From assembly GCF_003966145.1 (NCBI RefSeq), contig NZ_RXNR01000012.1, positions 21,790 through 85,789 of the forward strand: DNA of 64,000 bases. The letters are read 5' to 3'. Each line of letters starts with the position of its first letter. Position 1 is the stretch's first letter. Below, piece after piece: positions 27,341-35,469 of the stretch. Source of the stretch: Lysinibacillus telephonicus. Its GTDB lineage: Bacteria > Bacillota > Bacilli > Bacillales_A > Planococcaceae. The notes beneath the pieces are model-generated. The model was not told the origin of the DNA. It saw only the letters and a list, made by a program, of their open reading frames with translations, and did no database searches. The position numbers and the translations under genes were made by a program.

Positions 27341-27616
27341 CTAATTATATTGTTCATACGCTAATAACTTTTCAGAAATTAAATATTCAATTAGCTCTAA
27401 GGTATCCTCATATATTATTTTTTCATCTGTATTTTCATATAATAAACAAAGTTTGTTTATAATATCTTCCACTGTATGTTCACCATCACATAAATCAACA
27501 ATTTCTTTACCAATACTATTTAACTTCCAAGCAGAGTTTTTACTTACTAAATAGTAATCTCCCTGCAATTCTTTTATCCTAACGGAATAATCTAATATTG
27601 GTTTAATAGATTGCAT
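27341..27616 (-). CDS. PqqD-like protein (RiPP recognition element)
   Basis: The 91-residue protein has the PqqD fold pattern: early beta-hairpin (DYYLVSKNSAWKLNSIGKEI) followed by a helical part (VDLCDGEHTVEDIINKL) typical of winged-helix RREs. These domains bind the leader of a precursor peptide and bring it to modifying enzymes. The start overlaps the exporter stop (TAATG), and the two precursor-like genes follow immediately. No fused enzyme domain is present. Confidence 0.85.
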   Translation of the reverse strand: MQSIKPILDYSVRIKELQGDYYLVSKNSAWKLNSIGKEIVDLCDGEHTVEDIINKLCLLYENTDEKIIYEDTLELIEYLISEKLLAYEQYN

Positions 27617-28833
27617 TATGATATCCCTCTTTTCTTATAAGTTATTACTTTTTCAAAAAATAGATAATTTGTTAAAAGAACAAGAATTATACCGATTCCA
27701 GATATAGTGAAAACACTAGAAATAGATATTATTTTATTTTCTATAAGCCAACCAGAAAGAAAAACGGCGACCGGTGCAGTAACTCTTGATAACATTTGAG
27801 AAGTGGTAAAAACACGGCCTAACATATAAGAAGGTGTATTTTTTTGAAGATAAGTATTTATAAAAATACTACCTAATGTGAGACCTCCATTAATAAAACC
27901 GAATAAAATACTAATTATTATCCAATGTGTCGAAATGGGAAAGAATATAAAAGCAATACCTGTAAAAGCACAGGATATAAATATGGATTGGAACAGATTA
28001 AAATTCTTATTGATTTTTTTGGCCATTAAGGTAATAAGAAAAGCTATTCCACCACCAAGTGCATATAAATAACCAACTTCTGTGGAGTTTAATGATCTTT
28101 CATCTAGGAGGAAATATAAAATCATAGAAGTACTGAAATAGATACTAAAATTTAAAAATAAGGAAATAATATTTATTTGAAAAATGTTTTTATCATGAAA
28201 TATAAATTTAATTCCATCTAATGAATCTTTTATAATTGACCATTGCTTATTAGATTTCTTTATGGGTTCTTGATTAATTTCCAAAGTTGGTATAAATATT
28301 AAGAGAAAGAAAAAAGAAAACATATTTACTAACATAGCAAAGGTCGCATTATAGTAAGCCAATAAAAATCCACCTATTATAGGCCCAATAATTTTGATAA
28401 TAGTAAGTGAACTTTGTATCCATGAATTAGAAATAAGTAATTCACTTTCTCTCACTATGTTTGGAATAGTACTTCTATATGTCGAAAGAAATAATAACGA
28501 AGATGTCGAATAAAGAAACGAAATTACATATATATGATATATTTCCAGTACTTTGAAGTAATATAAAATTGGTATTATACCACAAAGTAGTACTTGTATA
28601 AGGGTAGATATAAAAAGAAGTTTTTTCTTGCTGCCATTATCTATTATTGAACCTAGGAAAAAACCGAACAAAATTTGAGGAAGACTTATCATAGCAGCAA
28701 CTGTTCCCATTGTTAAAGTGGAATGTGTAAGCTCATAAACAAACCAAGGTAGCGCAAGGATATATATTTGTTCTCCTATATTTGAAATACTTTGACTAAA
28801 GAAGAGCGTAAAAAATTGTTTATTTTTAATCAT
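27616..28833 (-). CDS. MFS exporter
   Basis: The 405-residue protein has about 12 membrane segments and the MFS_3/MefA-like N-terminus (FFSQSISNIGEQIYILALPWF). This family mostly exports drugs, siderophores and small peptides. It is coupled to the PqqD-like gene and separated from the 95-residue gene by 5 bases, so it probably exports the cluster product or confers immunity. Confidence 0.85.
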   Translation of the reverse strand: MIKNKQFFTLFFSQSISNIGEQIYILALPWFVYELTHSTLTMGTVAAMISLPQILFGFFLGSIIDNGSKKKLLFISTLIQVLLCGIIPILYYFKVLEIYHIYVISFLYSTSSLLFLSTYRSTIPNIVRESELLISNSWIQSSLTIIKIIGPIIGGFLLAYYNATFAMLVNMFSFFFLLIFIPTLEINQEPIKKSNKQWSIIKDSLDGIKFIFHDKNIFQINIISLFLNFSIYFSTSMILYFLLDERSLNSTEVGYLYALGGGIAFLITLMAKKINKNFNLFQSIFISCAFTGIAFIFFPISTHWIIISILFGFINGGLTLGSIFINTYLQKNTPSYMLGRVFTTSQMLSRVTAPVAVFLSGWLIENKIISISSVFTISGIGIILVLLTNYLFFEKVITYKKRGIS

Positions 28834-28838
28834 TTAAT

Positions 28839-29126
28839 TTACTCATCCTCAATGCGTCCTAATATATTTTCCAAGCTTAGAATTCCTTGATTTATAGTAC
28901 CGGCATTAGTTACCAAACAATAATTCTTCTCTCTATAAAAATGAATGATTGTATCTAATTTTGTGTCTCTAACTAATACACATTTTGAGGAAAGTTCAAT
29001 TGATTTTTCTACCTCTTTAATTTTAGTTAACTGTTTTATAGATAAAATTCTTTTAAAATTAATCTTTAAAGTAAAGTTATTACTTTCAGCACAGTATTTT
29101 TCAACTTGTAATGACTCAATAATCAT
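28839..29126 (-). CDS. Uncharacterised 95-residue protein
   Basis: No family was recognised. The protein is soluble, with two strands and charged helices (LTKIKEVEKSIELSS), and contains cysteines at about 12, 49 and 69. The start overlaps the upstream decarboxylase stop (ATGA), which argues that it is truly translated. A small partner of the modifying enzyme is possible but is only inference. Confidence 0.6.
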   Translation of the reverse strand: MIIESLQVEKYCAESNNFTLKINFKRILSIKQLTKIKEVEKSIELSSKCVLVRDTKLDTIIHFYREKNYCLVTNAGTINQGILSLENILGRIEDE

Positions 29127-29782
29127 ACATTAACACTTTCTCTTAAGTTTAAAACAACCTCTCTAGGGTTAGGAGCATTATAAATTGCTCTTCCAATGAT
29201 AGCAAAATCAGCACCAGCATTTAATACTTCTCTAAAATCTCCCCCCTGTGCACCTACTCCACAAGAGACAATTGTTTTTTTCTCACCTATCGTATTTCTC
29301 AATTGGTTTATTTGATCAGGTCTTGTCCCCGGAGCCTGAATACCATACGCATCTATAAGACTACATATATTAGCAAAATCTATTGAGTAAGGTCTTGTAA
29401 ATTCCAGACCACCTGGATGAGTTAGTTCAGTAACAATTATTACTCCAATTTCATTATTAGCAATATTCATTATTTCTAATAATGCATCTGTACCTATAAA
29501 TCCATGCACCATAATAGCATCAGCACCTGCTTTTTTAACAAGCTCTACTATTCTGTTATTAGTTACCGGTACATCAGCTACCTTAAAGTCCGCTAAAATT
29601 TTCAAACCATACCTTTGTTTGATTTCCGAAATAAGAGATAAACCTTCTTTTAGAATTAAAGGGTAATTAAATTTAATAACATCTATTAAATCATGAGTTT
29701 GATCTAATACTTTAATTGCCTCCGCTTTACTTTCAGTATCTAGTGCAAGGATAATATGAGAATTTGGTTTACCTAAAAACAT
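29123..29782 (-). CDS. Orotidine-5'-phosphate decarboxylase family protein, archaeal-type
   Basis: The 219-residue TIM-barrel protein has Asp15 (LALDTE), Lys37 (IKFNYP) and the catalytic Asp65-x-Lys67-x-x-Asp70 (DFKVADVP), then GVGAQGGDF and IIGRAIYNAPNPRE. The C-terminal form matches archaeal/short PyrF rather than the usual Bacillus PyrF. All catalytic residues are kept, so OMP decarboxylation is plausible. Related folds (hexulose-phosphate synthase) are an alternative but have a different DxKxxD context. Confidence 0.75.
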   Translation of the reverse strand: MFLGKPNSHIILALDTESKAEAIKVLDQTHDLIDVIKFNYPLILKEGLSLISEIKQRYGLKILADFKVADVPVTNNRIVELVKKAGADAIMVHGFIGTDALLEIMNIANNEIGVIIVTELTHPGGLEFTRPYSIDFANICSLIDAYGIQAPGTRPDQINQLRNTIGEKKTIVSCGVGAQGGDFREVLNAGADFAIIGRAIYNAPNPREVVLNLRESVNV

Positions 29783-29797
29783 TTGGATTTCCTCCTC

Positions 29798-30952
29798 TTA
29801 AATTTGTTTTATTAATGAAATTTCTTTCAAAGCTTTTTCTAATGTATAAATATCTTCCATCTCATTGAAATAACCAGGGCTTATTCTTACAGTACCTTGT
29901 GGAAACGTACCAAGCATTTTATGAGTCCATGGTGCACAATGAATGCCTGCTCTTGTAACTATGTTATAAACATTTTCTAAAATAATAGCTACTTCATTAA
30001 CTGGATGAAGATTTTTTGCATTAAATGATATTATCGGTAAATGATTTTCTGCTTCAAAATTCCCATAGATATGAATGCCATCAATTGCTTTTAACCTCTT
30101 TATAATTTCTTTAGTTAGCATGCTTTTTTTTGTAATAACTTCTTTAAAATTTTGCTCTAAAAAATGTATTGATTGATTGATAGACAGTATTCCAGGTATA
30201 TTCATAGTCCCAACTTCATAATCTAATTCTTCAGTTGGAATAATAAAATCATCTTCACTCTTGATTCCCGTTCCCCCTGTGAATATAAGGGGCAAATTCA
30301 TATTATTACGGAAATAAAGAAAACCAGTTCCAGTTAACCCCATTAAACTTTTATGCCCAGAAAAAGCCATAATATCTATATTTTCTCGTTTTACATTAAT
30401 TTCAATATTCCCAACTGCCTGAGAAGCATCTACAAAAACAATGAGCCCATACTTATGAGCAATTTCACCAAATTTTGATTTATAAATTATATCCCCAGTA
30501 ACATTAGAACCATAAGTCATGACTATCATTTTAGAATTTGGAGATAGTAAATTTAATAATAATTCTTCGAACTCTTCTTCACTAGTGTTGGTATTAACAT
30601 TTAATAGTGAATAACTTATATTTCGCTCATGAGTTAAGGAATAAAGTGTTCTAGAAATAGCTGAGTGTTCATACCTAGTAGTTAATACATGATCATTTTT
30701 ATTAAGAATCCCACGTAGAGCCATATTAATAGCATGCGTTGCATTAAAGGTAAATATTAATTTATCCTCGAAACCGCTCCCTATAAAAGTTTTTATCTTT
30801 CTTCTGGATTCATCGAGTATAGAAGAAAGATTATAATCACTACTATAACCTCTTCTATTAATGGATCCGGGAGTTCGGTCTATAATTTCCTGTATTCGCA
30901 TAGTATCAATGGCTTTCGGAAAACTAGTTGCAGCATTATCTAGATAAATCAT
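29798..30952 (-). CDS. Class V aminotransferase / cysteine-desulfurase-like PLP enzyme
   Basis: The start is set at ATG 30952 (384 residues), since the family begins MIYLDNAATSFPKP-like; a longer frame of 33 extra codons has no homologous look. Key residues are Asp175, Gln178, His200-Lys201 (SGHKSLMG, PLP Schiff base) and Cys339 in GIHCAPWTH, as in the 'EGC' cysteine desulfurase-like family. It could mobilise sulfur from cysteine or act on a peptide cysteine. It is the first gene of the run, with GAGGTGA ahead of it. Confidence 0.85.
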   Translation of the reverse strand: MIYLDNAATSFPKAIDTMRIQEIIDRTPGSINRRGYSSDYNLSSILDESRRKIKTFIGSGFEDKLIFTFNATHAINMALRGILNKNDHVLTTRYEHSAISRTLYSLTHERNISYSLLNVNTNTSEEEFEELLLNLLSPNSKMIVMTYGSNVTGDIIYKSKFGEIAHKYGLIVFVDASQAVGNIEINVKRENIDIMAFSGHKSLMGLTGTGFLYFRNNMNLPLIFTGGTGIKSEDDFIIPTEELDYEVGTMNIPGILSINQSIHFLEQNFKEVITKKSMLTKEIIKRLKAIDGIHIYGNFEAENHLPIISFNAKNLHPVNEVAIILENVYNIVTRAGIHCAPWTHKMLGTFPQGTVRISPGYFNEMEDIYTLEKALKEISLIKQI

Positions 30953-31696
30953 TTTTATTATAATCACCTCACAAATTGTTGTAATTTTCCATTTTTTATT
31001 TATTTTATTGTAATTTAAAATTCTGAAGTTTGGATATGTTTGTTTAGACAAAGATTAATATCTTAAATTTGTTATAACTTTTAAAGTAACCTTACAACTG
31101 GTGTACAGTTTATTAATTATTCATTACTAAAGTCACGAAGTCTTCAAAGAGTTTGTTTCCATAAAAATTTTCTCCTTCTATTTTCCGCTTTGTTTTAATA
31201 AGGAAAAAATATAAAATAGTTAGTTTTTTCCAATAATGAAAAAAATCTAATGGGGTCTTTAAAATACAGCAATATTTTATGAGGATATATAAAGGGTTAG
31301 TTAAAGCTAGTAGTTAACTAAAAGAATAAGATTATCTAACATACTTTTAAGAAATTTGAAAGGATTCACAGTTAAATGTTGGGGAGATGTGGTTGCAAGT
31401 TTTGAGTAAATAATACAGTTCACACCTATAAAGCACAAACTGCTTATGAACTTTGCTACAACTCAATATAAAGCTTAGAATCAAACAATGTCCTGAATAA
31501 AAAAGCGAGATTACATTTTAAAGTGTGATGATTTTTAAATGCTAGTAAACTCGCTGCATATCGAATGAATCACATAGTATATAACAAAATAAATATAATT
31601 TTGGATTTTTCCAAAAATCAGTTGACGAAGTAAGTTAAACTTAAATCGTTTATGAAATAAATTAATATATTATTTTTTTATATCAAATTAAATAAT
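30953..31696. other. Non-coding region between the RiPP-like and orotate gene sets
   Basis: About 740 AT-rich bases. It should hold the promoter of the RiPP-like operon. A weak candidate on the minus strand is TTGTAA with a 15-base spacer before TATAAC (about 31070-31096). One terminator-like hairpin lies at 31497-31556. No conserved reading frame was recognised. Confidence 0.5.
31497..31556 (-). terminator. Probable terminator of the orotate gene set
   Basis: AGCGAG (31504-31509) pairs with CTCGCT (31550-31555), with further imperfect pairing inside. The minus strand then reads TTTTTTATTC. It lies 140 bases after the AroM-like gene and would insulate the downstream cluster. Confidence 0.6.
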
Positions 31697-32344
31697 TTAA
31701 TATAAGTTCAATATAGCTCCAACCAATTCTATTGGCGTCCACGTATTCCAATTTGTTTGTTTTTCTACTAAAAGACGGTGTTCCCTTGTGTAGCTTATAC
31801 AATCAAGAACAATTTGACTTACATAATCATTTGGTAAAGCATTTTTTATTTGCTTACAACTAAAATCAGTAGGTGGAATTGCAATAACAATCGGATTGAA
31901 GCCATAACTTCTCCACTTTTTCTCATTTGCAGCTATCTGTTCTTTTATTGGAGAAACTACAAGTATATTTTTATTATTCTGATTTGCTTTTACAGTTCCT
32001 TCTAATAAAAAGGAAGGTCTAATAATTGGAATCTGTGATTTGAAAAAGAAATCAAACTCTCCTGAACATAATAATACTGCCCTTTTACACCCAAGCTCAT
32101 GTAAATGATTAATCTGTTTCTCAATAAAAGGTTTAAGTACTTCTATATCAATTACTTCGGATTGGGTTCCTATACGTACACTTAATGGATATTTACCTTC
32201 ATGTACTGTTAAATTTTTTATAGAGTCATTACTCAATCCATCTAATGCCCCTACTAATATAAATTTATCACCTCTACAGTGCTCTTCAAAATAAGATAAT
32301 AAATCTAACCTTGGAGAAGTACCCAACGTAATTAATCCAATCAT
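31697..32344 (-). CDS. AroM family protein
   Basis: The 215-residue protein begins MIGLITLGTSPRLDL, the AroM signature, with RAVLLCSGEF (near 110) and a Cys/Tyr-rich C-terminus (VLDCISYTREHR). AroM proteins have no settled function; they resemble Asp/Glu/hydantoin racemases. It closes the minus-strand operon after the dihydroorotase-like gene. Racemisation or binding of a dihydroorotate/carbamoyl-aspartate intermediate is a reasonable guess. Confidence 0.75.
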   Translation of the reverse strand: MIGLITLGTSPRLDLLSYFEEHCRGDKFILVGALDGLSNDSIKNLTVHEGKYPLSVRIGTQSEVIDIEVLKPFIEKQINHLHELGCKRAVLLCSGEFDFFFKSQIPIIRPSFLLEGTVKANQNNKNILVVSPIKEQIAANEKKWRSYGFNPIVIAIPPTDFSCKQIKNALPNDYVSQIVLDCISYTREHRLLVEKQTNWNTWTPIELVGAILNLY

Positions 32345-32374
32345 TCAAAACCCTCCTAGCAATCAAATTAAAAA

Positions 32375-33757
32375 TTAGGCTTTTATAAATTGTCCCTTTA
32401 AAGTCTCAATTACTTGACCATCTTCCATTACAACATGACCATTTACAATTGTATAAACCGGTAACCCCTTCACTCGGAAACCATCAAAAGCTGTTACTTT
32501 GCTCTTGCTTAGTAAATCCTTTGTTCGAATAACAGTTTCTTTAGATAAATCTACAATTGTTATATCTGCATCAGATCCTACCCGTATAACTCCCTTCCGT
32601 GAAGCTATCCCATGCTCTAAAGCTGGTTTATATGACAACATTGATACAAGTTGATTTAAAGAAATCTTCCCCGTACTAACAGCATCAAGCATTAATGGAA
32701 CCAAATGTTGTACACCACACATTCCTGCTGGTGCTTCCCATAAATCCAATTGCTTATCCTCTGCAGTATGTGGAGCATGGTCTGAACAAACCGATGTAAT
32801 AGTCCCATTTTGCAAACCTTCCCATAATAATTCCTGATCTTCTTTATACTTAATAGGTGGGAAAACCTTCAGCATATTTCCTAGTTCATCATACATAGAT
32901 GCATCTAAATACAAATAATGTGGACAAGTTTCCCCAGTAATCGGAAGTCCTTCTTCTTGAGCCTTTTTAATATAACCAACTGTCTTACCGGAACTAATAT
33001 GCAGAATATGCAAACGAGCACCCGTCTCTTTCGCCATTCTAATTCCTGTTTGAACAGTTAACTCTTCAGCTAAACTTGGTCGTGCTTTTAATAAATCTTC
33101 ATAATTATTTGAGTCATTTTTGTAACGATTTGTTAATGTTTTTATTAATGCACTGTTTTCTGCATGAATAGCAAGCATTTTATTTGTTTTACCTACTTCT
33201 TCAAAAATTTCATAAACTTCACCATCGTCCAGTGGTGGAAGTATATTTTTCAGCTCCGGATGATAATTATAAACTAGTTGATAGTTATCTAGATTCAATG
33301 CATATCCCCAGAAATATTTATAACCGATAATACCTAGTTCATTTAATCGACTTAAATCTTTTAAGTTTTCCTTCCCTAAGCAAATTGCCCACATTCCAAA
33401 ATTAACATTTGCTTTACTACTTAAATTTTCGAGTTGCTGATTAAAGTTTTCTTCATTATTTACTGGGGGGTTAGTATTTGGCATTTCAAAGACCGTTGTA
33501 ATCCCCCCTGCTGCTGCAGATAATGTCGAGTGATAGAAATCTTCTTTATGTGTTGCTCCACCATCTCTTGAATGAACATGTGTATCAATTAACCCAGGTA
33601 ATACATATTTACCCTTAGCATCAATAACACGTTTCCCCTCACCAAGATCCTCTGTAGAAATGACCGAGATTTTCCCATCTTTTATATACAGATTTGCCTC
33701 ATACTTTTCTTCATGAGTAACGATCGTTCCATTTTTAATAATTAACTCCCATTCCAT
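32375..33757 (-). CDS. Dihydroorotase/allantoinase-type cyclic amidohydrolase
   Basis: The start is set at ATG 33757 (460 residues) after AGGGGTG; a GTG lies 3 codons earlier. Metal ligands are visible: His60-x-His62-x-Arg64 (DTHVHSRD), a candidate carbamoylated Lys147 (IIGYKYF), HAEN (near 198), HILHISS (near 254) and SDHAPH (near 327). Sequence alone does not separate dihydroorotase from allantoinase or hydantoinase. With pyrD and pyrK genes directly upstream, opening of dihydroorotate to N-carbamoyl-aspartate is the best fit. Confidence 0.82.
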   Translation of the reverse strand: MEWELIIKNGTIVTHEEKYEANLYIKDGKISVISTEDLGEGKRVIDAKGKYVLPGLIDTHVHSRDGGATHKEDFYHSTLSAAAGGITTVFEMPNTNPPVNNEENFNQQLENLSSKANVNFGMWAICLGKENLKDLSRLNELGIIGYKYFWGYALNLDNYQLVYNYHPELKNILPPLDDGEVYEIFEEVGKTNKMLAIHAENSALIKTLTNRYKNDSNNYEDLLKARPSLAEELTVQTGIRMAKETGARLHILHISSGKTVGYIKKAQEEGLPITGETCPHYLYLDASMYDELGNMLKVFPPIKYKEDQELLWEGLQNGTITSVCSDHAPHTAEDKQLDLWEAPAGMCGVQHLVPLMLDAVSTGKISLNQLVSMLSYKPALEHGIASRKGVIRVGSDADITIVDLSKETVIRTKDLLSKSKVTAFDGFRVKGLPVYTIVNGHVVMEDGQVIETLKGQFIKA

Positions 33758-33768
33758 TAATAGCACCC

Positions 33769-34677
33769 CTATTCATTTATTAATACTTTTCCTATAAGCT
33801 CGTTTATTGAGGAAATTTGATGTTGTTCCATATACTCTTTAATTTCATCTAGAATTTTTTCCATTGCATTTGGATATATAAATGAAGCAGTTCCTACTTG
33901 AACTGCAGAAGCCCCAGCCAAAATCATTTCAATAGCATCTTCGCCATTCATTACGCCCCCACACCCAATAATTGGTACTGAAGTAACTTGATTTACTTGA
34001 TAAATCATACGAATAATAACTGGTTTTACTGCTGGACCGGACAATCCTCCGACAATATTACCGATTTTAGGTTTTCTTGTATGAATATCGATAGCCATCG
34101 CGAGTAATGTATTGGCTACATTCAGTGCATCCGCACCAGCTTCCTCACAAGCTATTGCAATTTCTTGTATACTAGTAACATTTGGAGTTAGTTTTGGTAT
34201 AACTGGTAAATCAGTGACGGATTTTACTTTTTGAATGAGTGAATACGAAATATCTGAATCCATTCCAAATGACTTCCCATCGTGCTCTAAATTTGGACAC
34301 GAAATATTGAGTTCCAAAGCAGAAACCACTGGATGGCCAGAGATTATCTCCGCCATTTCAGCAAATTCATTAATAGAATCCGCTGAGATACTTGAAATGA
34401 CAGGTAAATTATATTTTCTGTACTGTTCTAAAATATTTTTCAAATAATAATCAATACCCTTGCTTTGTATACCAATAGAATTAATCATGCCACTAGTTAC
34501 TTCACAAACACGAGGGGTTTTATTGCCGGGACGAGGATATTTTGTAATACTTTTAGGTACGATTGCTCCTAATTTTTTAATATCTAAAAACCCATCCATT
34601 TCGTATCCAAAGGCACCTGAAGCGGGCATAATTGGATTTTCCAATTTTAATCCGCCTATATTTACAGATAAATCCAC
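33769..34677 (-). CDS. pyrD: Dihydroorotate dehydrogenase, catalytic subunit (class 1B)
   Basis: The 302-residue FMN barrel has the class 1 active-site Cys127 in ELNISCPN, KLTPNVT, the GGLSGPAVKP loop and IGCGGVMNGEDA. Class 1B enzymes pair with PyrK and use NAD, so they can run from orotate to dihydroorotate. The gene lies next to pyrK (3-base gap) but away from any pyr biosynthesis operon, and sits with a carbamoyl-amino-acid hydrolase. That points to catabolism. Confidence 0.9.
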   Translation of the reverse strand: MDLSVNIGGLKLENPIMPASGAFGYEMDGFLDIKKLGAIVPKSITKYPRPGNKTPRVCEVTSGMINSIGIQSKGIDYYLKNILEQYRKYNLPVISSISADSINEFAEMAEIISGHPVVSALELNISCPNLEHDGKSFGMDSDISYSLIQKVKSVTDLPVIPKLTPNVTSIQEIAIACEEAGADALNVANTLLAMAIDIHTRKPKIGNIVGGLSGPAVKPVIIRMIYQVNQVTSVPIIGCGGVMNGEDAIEMILAGASAVQVGTASFIYPNAMEKILDEIKEYMEQHQISSINELIGKVLINE

Positions 34678-34680
34678 TAT

Positions 34681-35469
34681 TTATAAGACCACCTTTCTTA
34701 AATCAAAAACAGGTCCTTCTTTACAAACTCTAACCGATTCGATATTTTCATCATTTAAAATATTACATACACATGCGAAACACACTCCCATACCACATGC
34801 CATATGTTCTTCTAAAGCTATCTGCCCCTCTAACTTTTGCTCTATAACAAATGATTTTGCTAATTTTGATAGACGTTTTGAACCACATACATAAATTCCC
34901 TGGATGGAAAATTTGTAATGGATTTTTTGCATTATTTCTTTAACATGAGTTAATTCACTTGTTCCTTCTTCATCAGTAACAATGTGTAAATGAACTCCTA
35001 ATGAGGTTAACAATCGCACCGCTAATAAATCATCTTTTGTTCGTGCACTTAATATTGCGTGGCACTGTATACCCTTCTCTACTGCATATTGAGCAAGAGC
35101 AGTAAGGGTCGCAATACCAACCCCTCTTGCAACTAATAAAATGTGCCTAGCACCATTATTTAATTTAAAAGGAACTCCTAAAGGACCGACTAAATCCATA
35201 CAATCTCCATTTTTAAATTTTGTCAGCCTTTTTGTACCATCGCCTTTAACTAAATATAAAAACTCTATAGTTTTTTTATCATAATTAATTTTGTAAACGC
35301 TTAATGGCCTACGTAAAAATGGAAACGTATTTTCATTCGAACATAATAGATTAAAAAATTGACCTGGAAGGACATTGTCAACATCTTGCCCAACAAAAAC
35401 TTCCATATGCCAATATCGAGATGAAATTTGTTTATTGAATAAAATTTCATTTAACTTATACAACATCAT
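34681..35469 (-). CDS. pyrK: Dihydroorotate dehydrogenase electron-transfer subunit PyrK
   Basis: The protein has about 262 residues, with an FAD domain (FPFLRRPLSVY near 50), an NAD-binding part (ILLVARGVGIATLTAL) and a C-terminal [2Fe-2S] site (EEHMACGMGVCFACVC plus a later Cys in RVCKEG). It carries electrons between NAD(H) and PyrD. Starts at 35469 or 35466; the TGATGATG overlap with the hydrolase stop couples the genes. Confidence 0.9.
   Translation of the reverse strand: MMLYKLNEILFNKQISSRYWHMEVFVGQDVDNVLPGQFFNLLCSNENTFPFLRRPLSVYKINYDKKTIEFLYLVKGDGTKRLTKFKNGDCMDLVGPLGVPFKLNNGARHILLVARGVGIATLTALAQYAVEKGIQCHAILSARTKDDLLAVRLLTSLGVHLHIVTDEEGTSELTHVKEIMQKIHYKFSIQGIYVCGSKRLSKLAKSFVIEQKLEGQIALEEHMACGMGVCFACVCNILNDENIESVRVCKEGPVFDLRKVVL

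Noticed and set aside
29123..29782. 3-hexulose-6-phosphate synthase
   Set aside because: The fold is shared, but the GVGAQGGDF and IIGRAIY motifs and the intact DxKxxD array fit OMP decarboxylase better.
23194..31051. Lasso peptide cluster
   Set aside because: The YxxP leader motif and PqqD-like protein fit, but no B2 protease or asparagine-synthetase-like cyclase gene is present.
23194..31051. Radical-SAM or thiopeptide type RiPP cluster
   Set aside because: No CxxxCxxC radical SAM protein, YcaO or dehydratase frame was found among the genes.
31053..31696. Decayed gene in the gap between the two accessory gene sets
   Set aside because: Translations on both strands gave no recognisable family segment, only a terminator-like hairpin.
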